Assembly (NCBI GenBank): GCA_022402535.1
Contig: JAKRSD010000020.1
Location: 523,333 to 587,332, forward strand
Length of the DNA: 64,000 nucleotides
DNA from: Flavobacteriales bacterium
GTDB taxonomy: Bacteria > Bacteroidota > Bacteroidia > CAIKAF01
Reading direction: 5' to 3'
The position numbers and the translations under genes are program-made. The first letter of the stretch is position 1. Each line of letters opens with the position of its first letter. Below the pieces are notes generated by a model, which was given only the letters and a program-made list of their open reading frames with translations, had not been told where the DNA came from and searched no databases. Shown here in pieces: positions 32,516 to 42,039 of this stretch.

Positions 32516-34201
32516 ATGGAATTTACACAAGAACAAAGTGTTACATTTCGTGATTTAGGATTGTCGGAGAATACCTTAGAAGCAGTACAGGCAAAGGGTT
32601 TTGTTACCCCATCACCCATACAGGCGGCCTGTATTCCGATACTTCTGAAAAATGAAAGAGACATCATCGGCCGCGCACAGACCGGCACCGGAAAAACAGC
32701 CGCATTCGGGCTGCCTCTTATCGATTTGTTAGACGAGGAAAACCGAACTCCACAAGCCATCATCATCACTCCCACCCGGGAGTTAGCCTTACAGGTGGCC
32801 AACGAAATTATTTCTTTCAAAGGAAGTAAACGACTTCAGGTTTGCGCCGTATATGGCGGAGCCAACATGCGCGAACAATTGCGCGATTTATCTCGTGGTG
32901 TACACATTGTTGTAGGAACACCCGGCAGAATTATGGATCATATCCAAAGAGGAACACTCGATTTAAGCCAGATTTCTCATGTTGTTCTCGATGAGGCCGA
33001 CGAAATGCTGGATATGGGTTTCCGCGATGATATTGAATCCATTTTGAGAAGTACTCCCGAAAACAACAGAATGTTATTGTTCTCGGCCACTATGCCTCCT
33101 GAAATTCGCGACATAGCCCGCAAATTCATGGGCGATTACGAAGAAATTGCCGTACAAAAACAACATGTTGCCAACGCATCCATTGATCAGATTTATTATG
33201 ACGTATATGAGCGTGACAAATTAGAAGCCCTTGTTCGGATTATGGAAACGCAGAAGGATTTCTACGGAATTATTTTCTGTCAGACCAAAATTGATACCGA
33301 TGGCGTTGCCAATAAACTGATTGAAAGAGGATATAGTGCAGAAGCGCTCCATGGTGATGTTTCGCAGAACCAAAGAGAACGCATTTTGGCAAAATTTAAA
33401 AAGAAGTCTATTAATATTTTGGTTGCTACAGATGTGGCCGCCCGTGGAATCGATGTGAATGATCTTACCCACGTAATTAATTATGCGCTTCCGCAGGATC
33501 CCGAAAGTTATGTGCACCGTATCGGTCGTACAGGTCGCGCGGGAAAAACAGGAATTGCCATTTCATTGGTTTCACCACCCGATTTCAGAAAATTATCCAC
33601 CATTAAGCGGATTGCCAAGTCTGAAATACGCAAAGGTACATTGCCAGGGGTTCAAGAGGTGATTTCTGCCAAATTGGACAACCTAAAAGAAGAGGTAACC
33701 AGTATTATTGAAGCAGGTAACATAGATAAATATCTGGTTACGGCTGAAGAACTTTTGGCCTTTTCTTCACCGGAAGATGTTGTGGCTGCATTATTAAAAA
33801 TGAATCTGGCAGATTCTATCGATGAGGATAACTTCGGAGCAATCTCTGAGGTGGTTCCCGGCGGCAGAGAACCCGGAGGAAAATTTGGACGCAGAGACCG
33901 TGACCGTTCAGACCGCGGAGATCGTGGCGGCGATCGCTTCAGGAAAAGCTTTTCGGGTGCCGGCAGAGAGGGCGAAAGATTATTTATTGCTTTAGGTAAA
34001 TTAGATAATCTGACTCCCAGAACTTTGGTGGAACTGATTCGCGAAAAAAGTGGAGTACCCGGCAGATTTATTAATGATGTAAAAGTAATGGAGAAATTCT
34101 CTTTTATTTCTGTTTCTGAAAGAGATGCCGATCGTATAATTAACGCGTTGAACAAGGATGCTAAAGGCAAACGCACAATTGCCGAGCGTTCTCAGAAATA
34201 A
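32516..34201 (+). CDS. deaD: DEAD-box RNA helicase (DeaD/CsdA-like)
   Basis: 561 residues. Helicase motifs in order are the Q motif (PSPIQAACIP), motif I AQTGTGKT, Ia PTRELALQV, II DEAD in VVLDEADEMLD, III SAT, then IV-VI with ATDVAARGID and YVHRIGRTGRAG. A basic, Arg/Asp/Gly-rich linker (about 445-480) precedes a C-terminal DbpA-type RNA-binding domain (ERLFIALGKLDNLTPRTLVELI...FSFISVSERDADRIINAL). It unwinds structured RNA in ribosome assembly and mRNA turnover, often at low temperature. The gene ends in a bidirectional terminator. Confidence 0.94.
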   Translation: MEFTQEQSVTFRDLGLSENTLEAVQAKGFVTPSPIQAACIPILLKNERDIIGRAQTGTGKTAAFGLPLIDLLDEENRTPQAIIITPTRELALQVANEIISFKGSKRLQVCAVYGGANMREQLRDLSRGVHIVVGTPGRIMDHIQRGTLDLSQISHVVLDEADEMLDMGFRDDIESILRSTPENNRMLLFSATMPPEIRDIARKFMGDYEEIAVQKQHVANASIDQIYYDVYERDKLEALVRIMETQKDFYGIIFCQTKIDTDGVANKLIERGYSAEALHGDVSQNQRERILAKFKKKSINILVATDVAARGIDVNDLTHVINYALPQDPESYVHRIGRTGRAGKTGIAISLVSPPDFRKLSTIKRIAKSEIRKGTLPGVQEVISAKLDNLKEEVTSIIEAGNIDKYLVTAEELLAFSSPEDVVAALLKMNLADSIDEDNFGAISEVVPGGREPGGKFGRRDRDRSDRGDRGGDRFRKSFSGAGREGERLFIALGKLDNLTPRTLVELIREKSGVPGRFINDVKVMEKFSFISVSERDADRIINALNKDAKGKRTIAERSQK

Positions 34202-34225
34202 AGCGGTAGTATTAAATTATAAAAC

Positions 34226-34256
34226 AAAAAACCCGGACATTCGCCCGGGTTTTTTT
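34226..34256. terminator. Bidirectional terminator
   Basis: ACCCGG at 34231-34236 pairs with CCGGGT at 34245-34250 with a T-run on the right and an A-run on the left, serving the helicase gene and the converging paralogue pair. Confidence 0.85.
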
Positions 34257-34272
34257 ATGGAATGCTTTTATA

Positions 34273-34791
34273 TTAAATCTCAGGTTCGGGTAATGCCGGT
34301 TTTTCTACTTCTTCTTTGGTACATAATTTTGGACAGATAATCGGCGAACTGATATCGCAGGCTTTTGGACATATACGAGCCTGCACAGAGTCGCTGGATG
34401 TATAGAAGTATATGCCATTAGCCGTTAAGTCGATTCCGGCAGCATTCGCTCCTACAAGAATATATCCTAAATCATCACCGGATTTTCCCATATACAGCTT
34501 ACACAGGATGTTGTCAGGGTTATCGAATATTTTTTGCAATTCGTTTAAAAGCGGACGTGTAAAAGAAATCCCTGAAAAGGGTTGTCTGTAACGTTCGGCT
34601 TGGTCGTAATAGTTATTAAAAAAAGTATTAGCCTCTTCAGGAGAAATGTTATTGCCCGACAACGTGCTCATCTGCATCGTTTTGTTTTTTATCTCCGGGT
34701 CTTCTCCTTTGGGTTTTGAAAACTCTTTTCCCGCAAAAAAGGCACCCACAGGCAGGGCAATCAGGGCAAAAATGTACATTGCTTTTTTCAT
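34273..34791 (-). CDS. Unrecognised exported protein with C-terminal Cys motif, copy 2
   Basis: 172 residues. An N-terminal hydrophobic anchor (MYIFALIALPVGAFFAGKEF) is followed by a helical region (ISPEEANTFFNNYYDQAERYRQPFSGISF), a central beta-rich part (LCKLYMGKSGDDLGYILVGAN), and a distinctive end: ARICPKACDISSPIICPKLC, then an acidic Pro-rich tail. It shares the order and motifs of the neighbouring gene (EANTxFxNYY, AR-x-CP-x-ACD-x2-SP-x-I), so the two are tandem duplicates. I recognise no family. The paired cysteines could bind metal or form disulfides in the periplasm. Confidence 0.7.
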   Translation of the reverse strand: MKKAMYIFALIALPVGAFFAGKEFSKPKGEDPEIKNKTMQMSTLSGNNISPEEANTFFNNYYDQAERYRQPFSGISFTRPLLNELQKIFDNPDNILCKLYMGKSGDDLGYILVGANAAGIDLTANGIYFYTSSDSVQARICPKACDISSPIICPKLCTKEEVEKPALPEPEI

Positions 34792-34809
34792 ATAGGTAAA
34801 GTTAAATTG

Positions 34810-35259
34810 TTAACGAATATCGGCACCCTGAATTACAGGGCTGTTAAGGTCACAGGCATTGGGACATACACGGGCCTCTTCAAAACCGGAAGCACCCGTA
34901 TATAACAATATTTTGTCGGTTTTGTCGGTTCCATCGGGCATCACTTCCAGAGCAATCAGACCTTTATTGATGTTATCGTTCACATAATAAAATCGTACAT
35001 AGCTGTTCGCCGTGCCCGAAAACTGGTTCAATACTTTTTTAAGGTAGGCTTTGCTAAAAAGCATTCCCGCAGGGGGCTTGGTCATTACTTCTGCCCGGGT
35101 ATAGTAATTCAGAAACATCGTATTGGCCTGTTCGACACTTATGGTTTTATAATCCTGAATTTGCTCCAAGGTATAAAGTGAAGAAGAATTTTGCTTACCC
35201 AAAAAATATCCGCCGATGGGAAGGGCAATGATTAAACTTGTGTAGAGAAGGTTTTTCAT
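34810..35259 (-). CDS. Unrecognised exported protein with C-terminal Cys motif, copy 1
   Basis: 149 residues. An N-terminal anchor (LLYTSLIIALPIGGYFLGKQ) is followed by VEQANTMFLNYYTRAEVMTKPPAGMLFSKAY, a beta-rich middle (YVRFYYVNDNINKGLIALEV), and the C-terminal EEARVCPNACDLNSPVI. It precedes its relative by 18 nt on the same strand and the two probably form an operon. Compared with copy 2 it lacks the second CPxxC and the acidic tail. Function unknown; no neighbour gives a clue. Confidence 0.7.
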   Translation of the reverse strand: MKNLLYTSLIIALPIGGYFLGKQNSSSLYTLEQIQDYKTISVEQANTMFLNYYTRAEVMTKPPAGMLFSKAYLKKVLNQFSGTANSYVRFYYVNDNINKGLIALEVMPDGTDKTDKILLYTGASGFEEARVCPNACDLNSPVIQGADIR

Positions 35260-35505
35260 TTGAATTGTTTTTTTTGATGATTACGATATGGAAATAGTTA
35301 TGATTTTTTCAGGCAGAATACTTACGTAATAATATTTGATTATGAAGATTTAGATTAGGTTTGATAAGGACATTTAGAAAAGGGCAACACAGGTAAAAGT
35401 AAGTACTTTTTTCAAACTACAAAATTAAGGCATTACTATTTTATTCGTTTTCGTTCAATATTGTTGTGAATTATACTATTTTAGCACTGGTCAACAGCCC
35501 TTATT

Positions 35506-37677
35506 ATGCCCACTTTCTATCAAAAAACAGGCTTAGTAACAGTCCTTTTTTTTCTTTTTGCATCTTCGCTTTGGTGCAAAGAAGTGTCTGCTGTTGAAAA
35601 GGTTAAGGAGTCTTCCGCTTACAAAGAATCTCTGAATTCCATAAAAGCCTATAACTATTACGCCGAGTACTTTCGCTATGCCACCGGTGATTTTCACCGT
35701 GCGGATTCCCTTTGTGATTTGTCCATGAAAACGGCAATTAAATCGGGCAACAAAACCCTGATGTTGGAGGCGGCTTTCGGATACTTCAGAATTTTACCGA
35801 CAACCTACAACTCATCAAAGGGAAAAGAGTTGATTAAAAATATGATAAACTGGGCCCGGGAAACGGGTGATTCCAAAAACTATTTCTACAGCCTATACTA
35901 CACAGCATTATATCATGCTGAGCACCATGATTATTTTCAGGCGTTTACCTATTTGGATTCCTGCATCAACATGTCTAAATCTTCGGGATATAATGACCTG
36001 CTTGCAGAAGCCCATATTCTGAAAGCCCGCCTGTTGGTAGAGCGCAATGAAATGTTGGAAGCATTTCGAAATCTGCTTACGGCAATGGATTTGGCAAAGT
36101 CTTCTAACGGATTTAAACAACTAAACAGTCTTTACTTGGAGTTGGCCGTTTTTTATGAAACCAATAATAATTTTGTAAAAGCCAAAGAATACATAGACCA
36201 ACAGATACAATTGATCGAATCGCAAAATCCTGTAGACACCATGATTTGGCTAACGGCACAATTTCAACGGCTTTCATCGCCACTGGCAGACGAAAGTCAG
36301 ATATTAGATGAGAAAGCCGTTATCCGAATGATGGAAATTTCTACCCGTAAAGGTTTTATCAGAATACGAAAAGACTTTTTTACCCTGCTTAGAAGTTATT
36401 ATATCGAAAATGGTAAAATTCCCCAACTCAAAAAATTGTATCTGGAAGAGAATCCGGAAGACTTTGTAAGCCTTGAAAAAGAGGATATAACACTTTATTA
36501 CAGGCTGAACGCCCTGTTTAAAGAACTGGACGGTAACATAGATTCAGCAGAATATTTTTGGAATAAATCCAAGGTGCTCGTAGACAATAAACCTAACCTA
36601 TATTATGTGGGTACTTTTTATTATCGATATGCCGAATTCATGCTCAGGCAAAACCGCCCTAAAGAAGCAGAAAATCTGCTTTTGAAATCCTTTTCTATAT
36701 GCAGCCGCGTGAACTATAACAAACTGATGATTAAAATTCTTCAGACACTGGAGTCCATGGCACAACAACGCGGAGATTACAGACAGGCCTATAATTATAA
36801 CAATCAGAAACAGGAACTCATTAACGAATTGCAGCGTAAAAGCCGGAGCGAAGACCTGTTGATGCTCGAAGTGGAGCACGAATCTAACCTTCGGGAACTG
36901 GCAAATGCGCGGGAGCGGGCTATACAGGAAAATAAACTTAAAGAAGAAAAAGTGAAAAAGAATGCCTTTGCCGGCGGGCTTTTTGTCTTTTTAATTCTTA
37001 CGGGTATGTTTTTCAGACAGTACAAACTCACTAAAAAACAAAAGAAAAGATCGGATGAACTGCTGCTAAATATTTTGCCTGAAAAAACAGCCGATGAGCT
37101 AAAACTTAAGGGGCATACAACGGCCAAAGAATATGAAGGAGTTACCGTTTTGTTTTGTGATATCGTAGGTTTTACAAAAATTTCAGAACAACTTACCGCA
37201 CAGGAGCTGGTAAACGAAATAGATTTTTACTTCAAAGCGTTTGATGAAATTATTACCCGTAACGGACTTGAAAAAATTAAAACGGTTGGAGACGCTTATT
37301 TGGCGGTTGGCGGCATGCCCGAAGGAAATTTAGCAGAAGCCCGGACGGTAGCTTTGGCGGCAATTGAAATGATGAAATTTGTAGAGAACCTCAAGCAGAT
37401 TCGTATAGCTGAAAATCGTCCATTTTTTGAAATCAGGATCGGCCTGCACACAGGTCCCGTAATTGCCGGAGTGGTGGGTAATAAAAAATTCCAGTACGAT
37501 ATCTGGGGCGATACGGTAAACACGGCTGCCCGCATGGAACAAACCTCCGAAACCGGTCATATTAACGTTAGTGGTAACACGTATGAAACCCTTAAATCGG
37601 AATTTGAATTCACTTATCGTGGAAAAGTTCATGCCAAAAACAAAGGCATGGTAGATATGTATTATATTATACCGTAA
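35506..37677 (+). CDS. TPR-containing class III adenylate cyclase
   Basis: 723 residues. A signal peptide (LVTVLFFLFASSLWCKE) exports a region of about 430 residues of TPR-like helical repeats. A coiled coil at about 455-485 and one membrane helix at about 487-505 follow, then a cytoplasmic cyclase domain. Metal-binding Asp are in FCDIVGFT (Asp552) and GDAYLAVGG (Asp596). Lys592 in KIKTVGD and Asp665 in YDIWGD are the adenine-specifying pair, and Asn672 and Arg676 (VNTAARM) complete the site. The protein should make cAMP from ATP in response to a periplasmic signal. No cAMP receptor gene is seen nearby. Confidence 0.9.
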   Translation: MPTFYQKTGLVTVLFFLFASSLWCKEVSAVEKVKESSAYKESLNSIKAYNYYAEYFRYATGDFHRADSLCDLSMKTAIKSGNKTLMLEAAFGYFRILPTTYNSSKGKELIKNMINWARETGDSKNYFYSLYYTALYHAEHHDYFQAFTYLDSCINMSKSSGYNDLLAEAHILKARLLVERNEMLEAFRNLLTAMDLAKSSNGFKQLNSLYLELAVFYETNNNFVKAKEYIDQQIQLIESQNPVDTMIWLTAQFQRLSSPLADESQILDEKAVIRMMEISTRKGFIRIRKDFFTLLRSYYIENGKIPQLKKLYLEENPEDFVSLEKEDITLYYRLNALFKELDGNIDSAEYFWNKSKVLVDNKPNLYYVGTFYYRYAEFMLRQNRPKEAENLLLKSFSICSRVNYNKLMIKILQTLESMAQQRGDYRQAYNYNNQKQELINELQRKSRSEDLLMLEVEHESNLRELANARERAIQENKLKEEKVKKNAFAGGLFVFLILTGMFFRQYKLTKKQKKRSDELLLNILPEKTADELKLKGHTTAKEYEGVTVLFCDIVGFTKISEQLTAQELVNEIDFYFKAFDEIITRNGLEKIKTVGDAYLAVGGMPEGNLAEARTVALAAIEMMKFVENLKQIRIAENRPFFEIRIGLHTGPVIAGVVGNKKFQYDIWGDTVNTAARMEQTSETGHINVSGNTYETLKSEFEFTYRGKVHAKNKGMVDMYYIIP

Positions 37678-37681
37678 TCAA

Positions 37682-38626
37682 TTACGGATGTCCTTCCAGA
37701 TTGCTTTCTTTCACTATGTAAAGCGGACGGTTTCGAATGTCACTGTACATACGTGATAAATATTCGCCGATTATACCCAGGCAGATAAGTTGTACTCCGC
37801 CCAAAAAAAGCACACTCAGAATCAAACTTGTCCATCCCGACACATAATCTTTTATCACAAAACGGCTGTAGAGTGCGTAAAAACCGATTACCACTGAAAT
37901 GCCGGAGACCACAAAACCAAGCAAAGTAGCCAGTCTGAGGGGCAAATCAGAAAAGGACGTGATACCGGTAATCGCCAGCTTCAACATTTTGGAAAGAGGA
38001 TACGACGTGGTACCGTAAATTCTGGGATCCCGGTCGTATTCCACAAAAGTCTGTCTAAATCCCACCCAGGCAATCTGTCCGCGCAAAAACTTATTTTTTT
38101 CGGGCATTTTACGCACTACATCCACCACTTTTTGATGCATCAACCGAAAATCGCCGGTGTCGATAGGAATATCGGTTTGGGTAACCGAACGCAGAAGCCG
38201 GTAAAAAACAGAAGCCGTTGTTTTTTTGAAAAATGACTCACCTTTTCGGGCTTTTCGGCGTGCATATACCACTTCATAACCTTCAGATGCTTTTTGCCGC
38301 ATTTCCTGTATTAACTCCGGAGGATCCTGCAGGTCACCGTCTATAATCACACAATATTCGCCCTGCACATAATCCAACCCCGCCGAAACCGCCTGCTGAT
38401 GTCCGAAATTCCGGCTGAAAAACACATATTTAATATGTTTGTCTGATGCGGCCAACTCCAGTATAAGCGCTTCTGAAGCATCGCGGCTGCCGTCATTAAC
38501 AAATAGAATTTCGTACTCATTTCCCACACACTTATTGCACACTTCCGTAAGTCTGTTATATAAAATGAGAAGATTTTTTTCTTCGTTATATATAGGAACA
38601 ATAATCGAAAGTCTTACAGACGTCAT
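37682..38626 (-). CDS. GT2 glycosyltransferase, GtrB/DPM1-like
   Basis: 314 residues. The GT-A domain has SIIVPIYNEEKNL at the start, LFVNDGSRDAS, and the metal-binding DGDLQDPPE, then two C-terminal helices (about 230-255 and 265-290) ending in SRMYSDIRNRPLYIVKE. This pattern fits polyprenyl-phosphate glycosyltransferases that load a sugar on undecaprenyl phosphate for transfer across the membrane. It lies 27 nt behind the lipoprotein gene on the same strand and meets the cyclase gene tail to tail. Confidence 0.92.
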   Translation of the reverse strand: MTSVRLSIIVPIYNEEKNLLILYNRLTEVCNKCVGNEYEILFVNDGSRDASEALILELAASDKHIKYVFFSRNFGHQQAVSAGLDYVQGEYCVIIDGDLQDPPELIQEMRQKASEGYEVVYARRKARKGESFFKKTTASVFYRLLRSVTQTDIPIDTGDFRLMHQKVVDVVRKMPEKNKFLRGQIAWVGFRQTFVEYDRDPRIYGTTSYPLSKMLKLAITGITSFSDLPLRLATLLGFVVSGISVVIGFYALYSRFVIKDYVSGWTSLILSVLFLGGVQLICLGIIGEYLSRMYSDIRNRPLYIVKESNLEGHP

Positions 38627-38653
38627 ATTACAAAGTTGTTCTTTTTGTTTCGT

Positions 38654-39196
38654 CTATTTCACCGCATACGCTGTCATATTCACTTTGCCATATCCGAATT
38701 CGGTACTTTCATCTTTCAGTTCCAGATAGGCTTCTTTATATTTTTCACCCGGAGAAAGTTTCCACACCGAGGAACCCATTTGAATTACATATTCACCGAA
38801 TTTTTTTTCAAAGTATTGCAACAGTTCCGTGTAGAGTTTTTCTCCCTCTTCTTCCGTGCCTAAAAATGCATCAAAAACAAAACTCTGCAGGCCGTTTTTC
38901 TTGAAGCTGTATTTCAAACTGTAATGTCTCATCCCCGGTAACGGAATAGGATAATCATATTCTAGGATTTTTTCGGAGCGAAAGGTTAGAAAAGTATCAG
39001 ATTCCATCTGTAGAATCACTTCTTGCTCATCGCCAAATTCTGCACCTCTGAAAATACCTACACTATCTCGGGCAAACCATTCGGCTATGGAAAAGGGCTC
39101 GCTTGGTTTTACCGGTTTTTGGATAACAGACTCGCCGCACGAAAACAAAATACCGGCAATCCATGCCACTAAAATAAATCGGATATTCAATTTCAT
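38654..39196 (-). CDS. Lipoprotein of unknown function
   Basis: 180 residues from ATG 39194-39196; an earlier in-frame ATG is upstream of the -7 box. The signal peptide ends in a lipobox (AGILFSCGES). The mature protein begins with a Pro-rich linker and then FSIAEWFARDSVGIFRG, continuing as mixed alpha/beta (MRHYSLKYSFKKNGLQSFVFDAF, KLYTELLQYFEKKFG). No family recognised. It is followed by the GT2 glycosyltransferase and the two may be co-transcribed. Confidence 0.65.
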   Translation of the reverse strand: MKLNIRFILVAWIAGILFSCGESVIQKPVKPSEPFSIAEWFARDSVGIFRGAEFGDEQEVILQMESDTFLTFRSEKILEYDYPIPLPGMRHYSLKYSFKKNGLQSFVFDAFLGTEEEGEKLYTELLQYFEKKFGEYVIQMGSSVWKLSPGEKYKEAYLELKDESTEFGYGKVNMTAYAVK

Positions 39197-39215
39197 TTGT
39201 TTACAAAGATTAACC

Positions 39216-39223
39216 CAAAGGTA
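39216..39223 (-). promoter_or_regulatory. -7 box of the lipoprotein-GT2 unit
   Basis: TACCTTTG on the minus strand, exact match, 19 nt before ATG 39196. It supports the shorter start. Confidence 0.5.
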
Positions 39224-39395
39224 AACGCTACAGGTTAAAATGTATGACATTTACCAAATAATTAAGAGCTCGGCTCAAGATTATTAAGGTACTTTAAAAA
39301 GCAGGTGCGAATATTATTTTGGCAAAAACACAATTCCGGCAGCCTTTTTCAGTTCAAACAATTGAAGATAAATCGTCACGAATGATAAACCCCAG

Positions 39396-42002
39396 ATGAA
39401 GGAGTTAAAAAAATATCAAAAAATACTGAGAGTACTCAAAAAGGCCGTTTTATGGATGTTGGCAATCTTTTTTTCGGGGATTCTGTTGTCATGGATTTTG
39501 GTACTTATTTTTGAAAAAGACGTAATCCGTTTTGCCACCGAAAAGCTCAATAATCAGCTACAATCCGAAATTTCTTTTGAATCGGTAGATCTTACTTTGC
39601 TCAAAACGTTTCCTTACGCTTCGCTTGAATTTAAAAATGTAGCCTGCACCGAATATTATCCTTCCAAGAAAACCCCCGATGACCTGTTTAAGGCCTCGTA
39701 TTTATATTTACAGTTTAACCTTTGGGACTTATTTTCGGGAACGTATTCGGTGAAACGCATAACTCTTCGTAATGCCGATATAAATCTTTACCGCGATAAA
39801 AAAGGGGTGGATAATTGGCATATTTGGAAAGAGTCTGCCGAGAAATCGAAAGAAAAGGAAAAGTTTTCTTTCAGACTTTCCTCTGTAAAAATGGACAAGG
39901 TGCGCATAAAGTACTCCGATTTAAAATCGGATGTAAAAGCGTCGGCGTCTATTTCTACCTTATTTTTCAGCGGCAATTTTACCCAGGATGATTTTAAGCT
40001 CAGTGTGGAAACCGACATGCAAATCAACAACCTGGATTGGGCAGATGTGCATTTCCCGGAATCCCTTTCGGTAAATCTTAAATCAACCTTGCAGGTTAAT
40101 GTTCCTTCCCAAAAATATACGGTTACGTATGGTGCGTTAACGCTTAATTCCATGAAATTATCCTGCGAGGGTTTGTTACAGGATGGAGAAAATGGACTTT
40201 TTACCGATTTACGTTTTGAGGGAAATCGGCTCGATATTTCTTCAGTTTTAGATTTGATTCCTGAAAAGTTTTCGGGATTCCGCCAACATTATGATGGCTC
40301 CGGCACCGTACAGCTAAATGGAAATCTGAAAGGCATCGTGTCTGAAGGAGAAGTGCCCCAATTTACGGTTCAGTTTTCGGGCGAAAACATTGCTTTTACG
40401 GCGGTTGCCGAAAAAATTAAAGCAAAAAACATCCATTTTTCAGGTTCTTTCAGTTACACGCCATCAGATACCAAACAACCCTATGCTTTTACGTTGGATT
40501 CTTTCAGAGGAAATCTGCCGATGTCTGAATTGTCGGGTAAAATATCCATACTCGGAACGGCTAATCCCCAAATTCAGTTTGCTGTAAATACGCGTTCCGA
40601 TCTGGCCGAATTATTCACGTTCTTCTCAGTTCCCGGACTCGATTATATATCCGGTACGCTTCATGCCGACCTCAGTGGGCAACTTTCTGTACCTTCTGAT
40701 TTTAGGGTAACGGAAGAAGAACTGTCTAAAGCAAAATTGCTGGGTGTTGCTGAGTTTTCGGATGTGGCATTTTCGGTTCGAAAATCGCCATTTACACTCG
40801 AAAAAGTAAACGGCAGGCTGGAATTCAATCAACAAAACGTTACCGTTAAAGAACTCTCGGGTTTTGTGTCTGGAAACGATTTTGCCATCCGGGGTGAACT
40901 GCTTAATCTTCCGGCATATATTCTGTTACCCAGACAGCCGCTTACCATCAGAGCCGATTTGGAAAGTGCTACCCTTCAGGCAGAACGTTTTTTAAGTGCA
41001 GGAGATGGGGCTACTCCCAAAAGTGAACCCAATGCGATGCTTCCTGAGTGGGTATCCTTAGAATTAGAGGCACGGATTAATAAATTTATCTATAAGCGTT
41101 TTGAAGCGCAGGATGTAAAAGCAAAAATTATACTCAAAAACAGAGTGCTCGCCGTGGAGCAGGTACGCATGAAAACACTGGGCGGGGATGTGTTTTTGAA
41201 TGCCGTGGCAGACAATAGCTCCGGAAAGGGTTTTGCCATAGCCTGCAACGGAAACCTAAACGATATTTTGGTGAATGACTTGTTTTATCGGTTTGAAGAT
41301 TTTGGACAGGATGCCCTTACACACGAAAATGTGAAAGGAAAACTGAATGCATTTGTGGAGTTTAAAGGGTTTTTCAATACACAACTAAAACCCGACATGG
41401 CCTCGCTGTATATGAAATGCGATTTGGAAATTGACAACGGCGAACTCAACCAGTTTGAACCGCTTAAAGCTTTATCGGGCTGGGCCAAAGTGGATGAACT
41501 GGGGAAAGTACGTTTTGCCAAACTTAAAAACACGGTGTATATAAAAGACGAAGCCGTATTAATACCCCAGATGGCGATTTATTCCAATGCGCTCGATATT
41601 CATATTGCCGGCGAGCACCGCTTTGACAATGTGGTGGAATACGGGTTTAATTTATTTCTGGGAGATATTCTGGCAAATAAATTTCGCCTAAACCGCAGGC
41701 CCGACAAACAGGGAGAATTCGGAGAGCTTATTCCCGATAAAGGACGCACCCGTCTGTTTGTGAAAATGTCCGGTCCAATGGATAATCTAAAGTTTTCGTA
41801 CGATAAATCGGCCGTAAAAGACAAAATCATGCAGGACATCTCCACCGAAAAAGGAAACGTAAAAAATATTCTGGACAGCGAATTCGGAAAAATAAAAAAT
41901 GACAGCCTGCTGAAAAATGATCCGTATTACCGTCAGAAAAACGAAAAACGCGAAAAGAAGAAAAAAGAATCTGCAGGAGGCGGCGATTTTGAGTTTGAGT
42001 AA
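39396..42002 (+). CDS. AsmA-family protein
   Basis: 868 residues. One N-terminal membrane helix (AVLWMLAIFFSGILLSWILVLIF) anchors a long periplasmic region. The AsmA N-terminal block is seen just after it (LNNQLQSEISFESVDLTLLKTFPYASLEFKNV), followed by repeated beta-strand segments typical of RBG/AsmA bridge proteins. The conserved C-terminal block reads LEIDNGELNQFEPLKALSGWAK and VYIKDEAVLIPQMAIYSNALDIHIAGEHRFDN. The tail is very Lys/Glu-rich. Family members help carry phospholipids between membranes or influence outer-membrane biogenesis. The next gene begins 37 nt after the stop. Confidence 0.85.
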   Translation: MKELKKYQKILRVLKKAVLWMLAIFFSGILLSWILVLIFEKDVIRFATEKLNNQLQSEISFESVDLTLLKTFPYASLEFKNVACTEYYPSKKTPDDLFKASYLYLQFNLWDLFSGTYSVKRITLRNADINLYRDKKGVDNWHIWKESAEKSKEKEKFSFRLSSVKMDKVRIKYSDLKSDVKASASISTLFFSGNFTQDDFKLSVETDMQINNLDWADVHFPESLSVNLKSTLQVNVPSQKYTVTYGALTLNSMKLSCEGLLQDGENGLFTDLRFEGNRLDISSVLDLIPEKFSGFRQHYDGSGTVQLNGNLKGIVSEGEVPQFTVQFSGENIAFTAVAEKIKAKNIHFSGSFSYTPSDTKQPYAFTLDSFRGNLPMSELSGKISILGTANPQIQFAVNTRSDLAELFTFFSVPGLDYISGTLHADLSGQLSVPSDFRVTEEELSKAKLLGVAEFSDVAFSVRKSPFTLEKVNGRLEFNQQNVTVKELSGFVSGNDFAIRGELLNLPAYILLPRQPLTIRADLESATLQAERFLSAGDGATPKSEPNAMLPEWVSLELEARINKFIYKRFEAQDVKAKIILKNRVLAVEQVRMKTLGGDVFLNAVADNSSGKGFAIACNGNLNDILVNDLFYRFEDFGQDALTHENVKGKLNAFVEFKGFFNTQLKPDMASLYMKCDLEIDNGELNQFEPLKALSGWAKVDELGKVRFAKLKNTVYIKDEAVLIPQMAIYSNALDIHIAGEHRFDNVVEYGFNLFLGDILANKFRLNRRPDKQGEFGELIPDKGRTRLFVKMSGPMDNLKFSYDKSAVKDKIMQDISTEKGNVKNILDSEFGKIKNDSLLKNDPYYRQKNEKREKKKKESAGGGDFEFE

Positions 42003-42039
42003 GGCATTTTATTTACTTTCGTTGTAAATCGTGAATATT

